Source: Mangifera indica | Taxonomy: Eukaryota; Streptophyta; Magnoliopsida; Sapindales; Anacardiaceae | Length of the DNA stretch: 64,000 nucleotides | Assembly: GCF_011075055.1 (NCBI RefSeq) | Contig: NC_058139.1 | Span: forward strand, 325,001 to 389,000 | Direction of reading: 5' to 3' | Shown here: in pieces, positions 63,829 through 64,000 of the stretch | Numbering within the stretch: position 1 is the first letter of the stretch | How the letters are laid out: the number at the start of each line of letters is the position of its first letter | Program-made: the position numbers and the translations under genes | Notes under the pieces: model-generated | What the model saw: only the letters and a program-made list of their open reading frames with translations | Told to the model about the DNA's origin: nothing | Databases searched by the model: none

Positions 63829-64000
63829 CTAGTTCAGCTCCACAAAAAGACTGGCCTGAGGATGCAATCCTGCTTCTTTTAAGGACAAAGAAAGCTTATC
63901 TGAGCCATATACAACCCTCGGAAAGTTGGACACTAGACTGTAATACTCGACTTCCAAGCAACCCAAAGAATCAACATAGTCGTACAGAGACTGGACTGTG
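63829..64000 (-). CDS. UBX-domain protein (PUX family), C-terminal end, partial
   Basis: The reverse strand from the window edge down to a TAG at 63829-63831 reads a 56-residue C-terminus: TVQSLYDYVDSLGCLEVEYY, then SLVSNFPRVVYGSDKLSLSL and KEAGLHPQASLFVELN. This is the end of a UBX domain as found in plant PUX proteins (ubiquitin-regulatory X, Cdc48/p97 adaptors). The FPR motif that contacts Cdc48 is present in SNFPRVVY. The gene continues beyond the right edge. It is not a complete ORF and has no start here. Confidence 0.88.
   Translation of the reverse strand, partial: TVQSLYDYVDSLGCLEVEYYSLVSNFPRVVYGSDKLSLSLKEAGLHPQASLFVELN

Noticed and set aside
1..64000. Search for a new multi-gene system (defence island, biosynthetic cluster, viral insertion)
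   Set aside because: All genes belong to unrelated conserved plant families with their own promoters; no run of co-directed pathway enzymes and no integrated viral or organellar segment was seen.

Overview
This is a 64 kb piece of a plant nuclear genome, almost certainly a core eudicot. The evidence is AT-rich DNA, genes split by many GT-AG introns, plant-only families (YSL and OPT transporters, an HLB1-like TPR protein, WNK kinase, DUF538, plastid proteins with transit peptides, an early-nodulin-like phytocyanin), many microsatellites and small TIR elements. I cannot name the species. There is no bacterial operon logic, CRISPR array, phage or recognisable tRNA/rRNA gene.

Layout, left to right: alpha/beta hydrolase EMB8-like (-, 2033-5033); DUF538 protein (-, 5370-5843); TBC Rab-GAP (+, 8374-12604) with two possible first exons; HLB1-like TPR protein (+, 13544-18700); a 342 bp hAT-like MITE (19064-19405); YSL metal-nicotianamine transporter (-, 19975-22585); STE20/GCK-type kinase of the BLUS1 group (+, 25962-33062); small plastid membrane protein (+, 34082-36604); coiled-coil plastid membrane protein (-, 37507-39125); a decayed MYG1 copy (+, 40218-42999); a decayed fragment of the coiled-coil gene (43230-43690); an intact MYG1 (+, 43967-46452); an HpcH/HpaI aldolase pseudogene (+, 46942-48552); a phytocyanin gene with a frameshift (+, 49731-50418); oligopeptide transporter OPT7-like (-, 51755-54620); Yippee-like protein (+, 57588-58381); WNK kinase (-, 59619-62410); and the last exon of a UBX-domain protein entering from the right edge (-, 63829-64000).

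The genes do not form one pathway. They are independent housekeeping, trafficking, transport and signalling genes. The gene order nevertheless carries information. From memory, the Arabidopsis homologues of the TBC, HLB1, plastid protein, MYG1 and WNK genes lie together around At5g41940-At5g41990. Those of the kinase, aldolase and OPT7 lie around At4g10730-At4g10770. The window may therefore preserve an ancestral order that was split between two Arabidopsis segments.

The most informative structure is at 37.5-46.5 kb. A tandem segmental duplication carried the coiled-coil gene and MYG1 together. One MYG1 copy was then lost through several independent lesions, and so was the second coiled-coil copy. 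Other points of interest are the alternative TBC first exons, the aldolase and phytocyanin lesions, an 80 bp tandem duplication that doubles a splice donor in OPT7, a perfect G-quadruplex motif upstream of YSL, and a family of small TIR elements. I did not find a plausible new multi-gene system.
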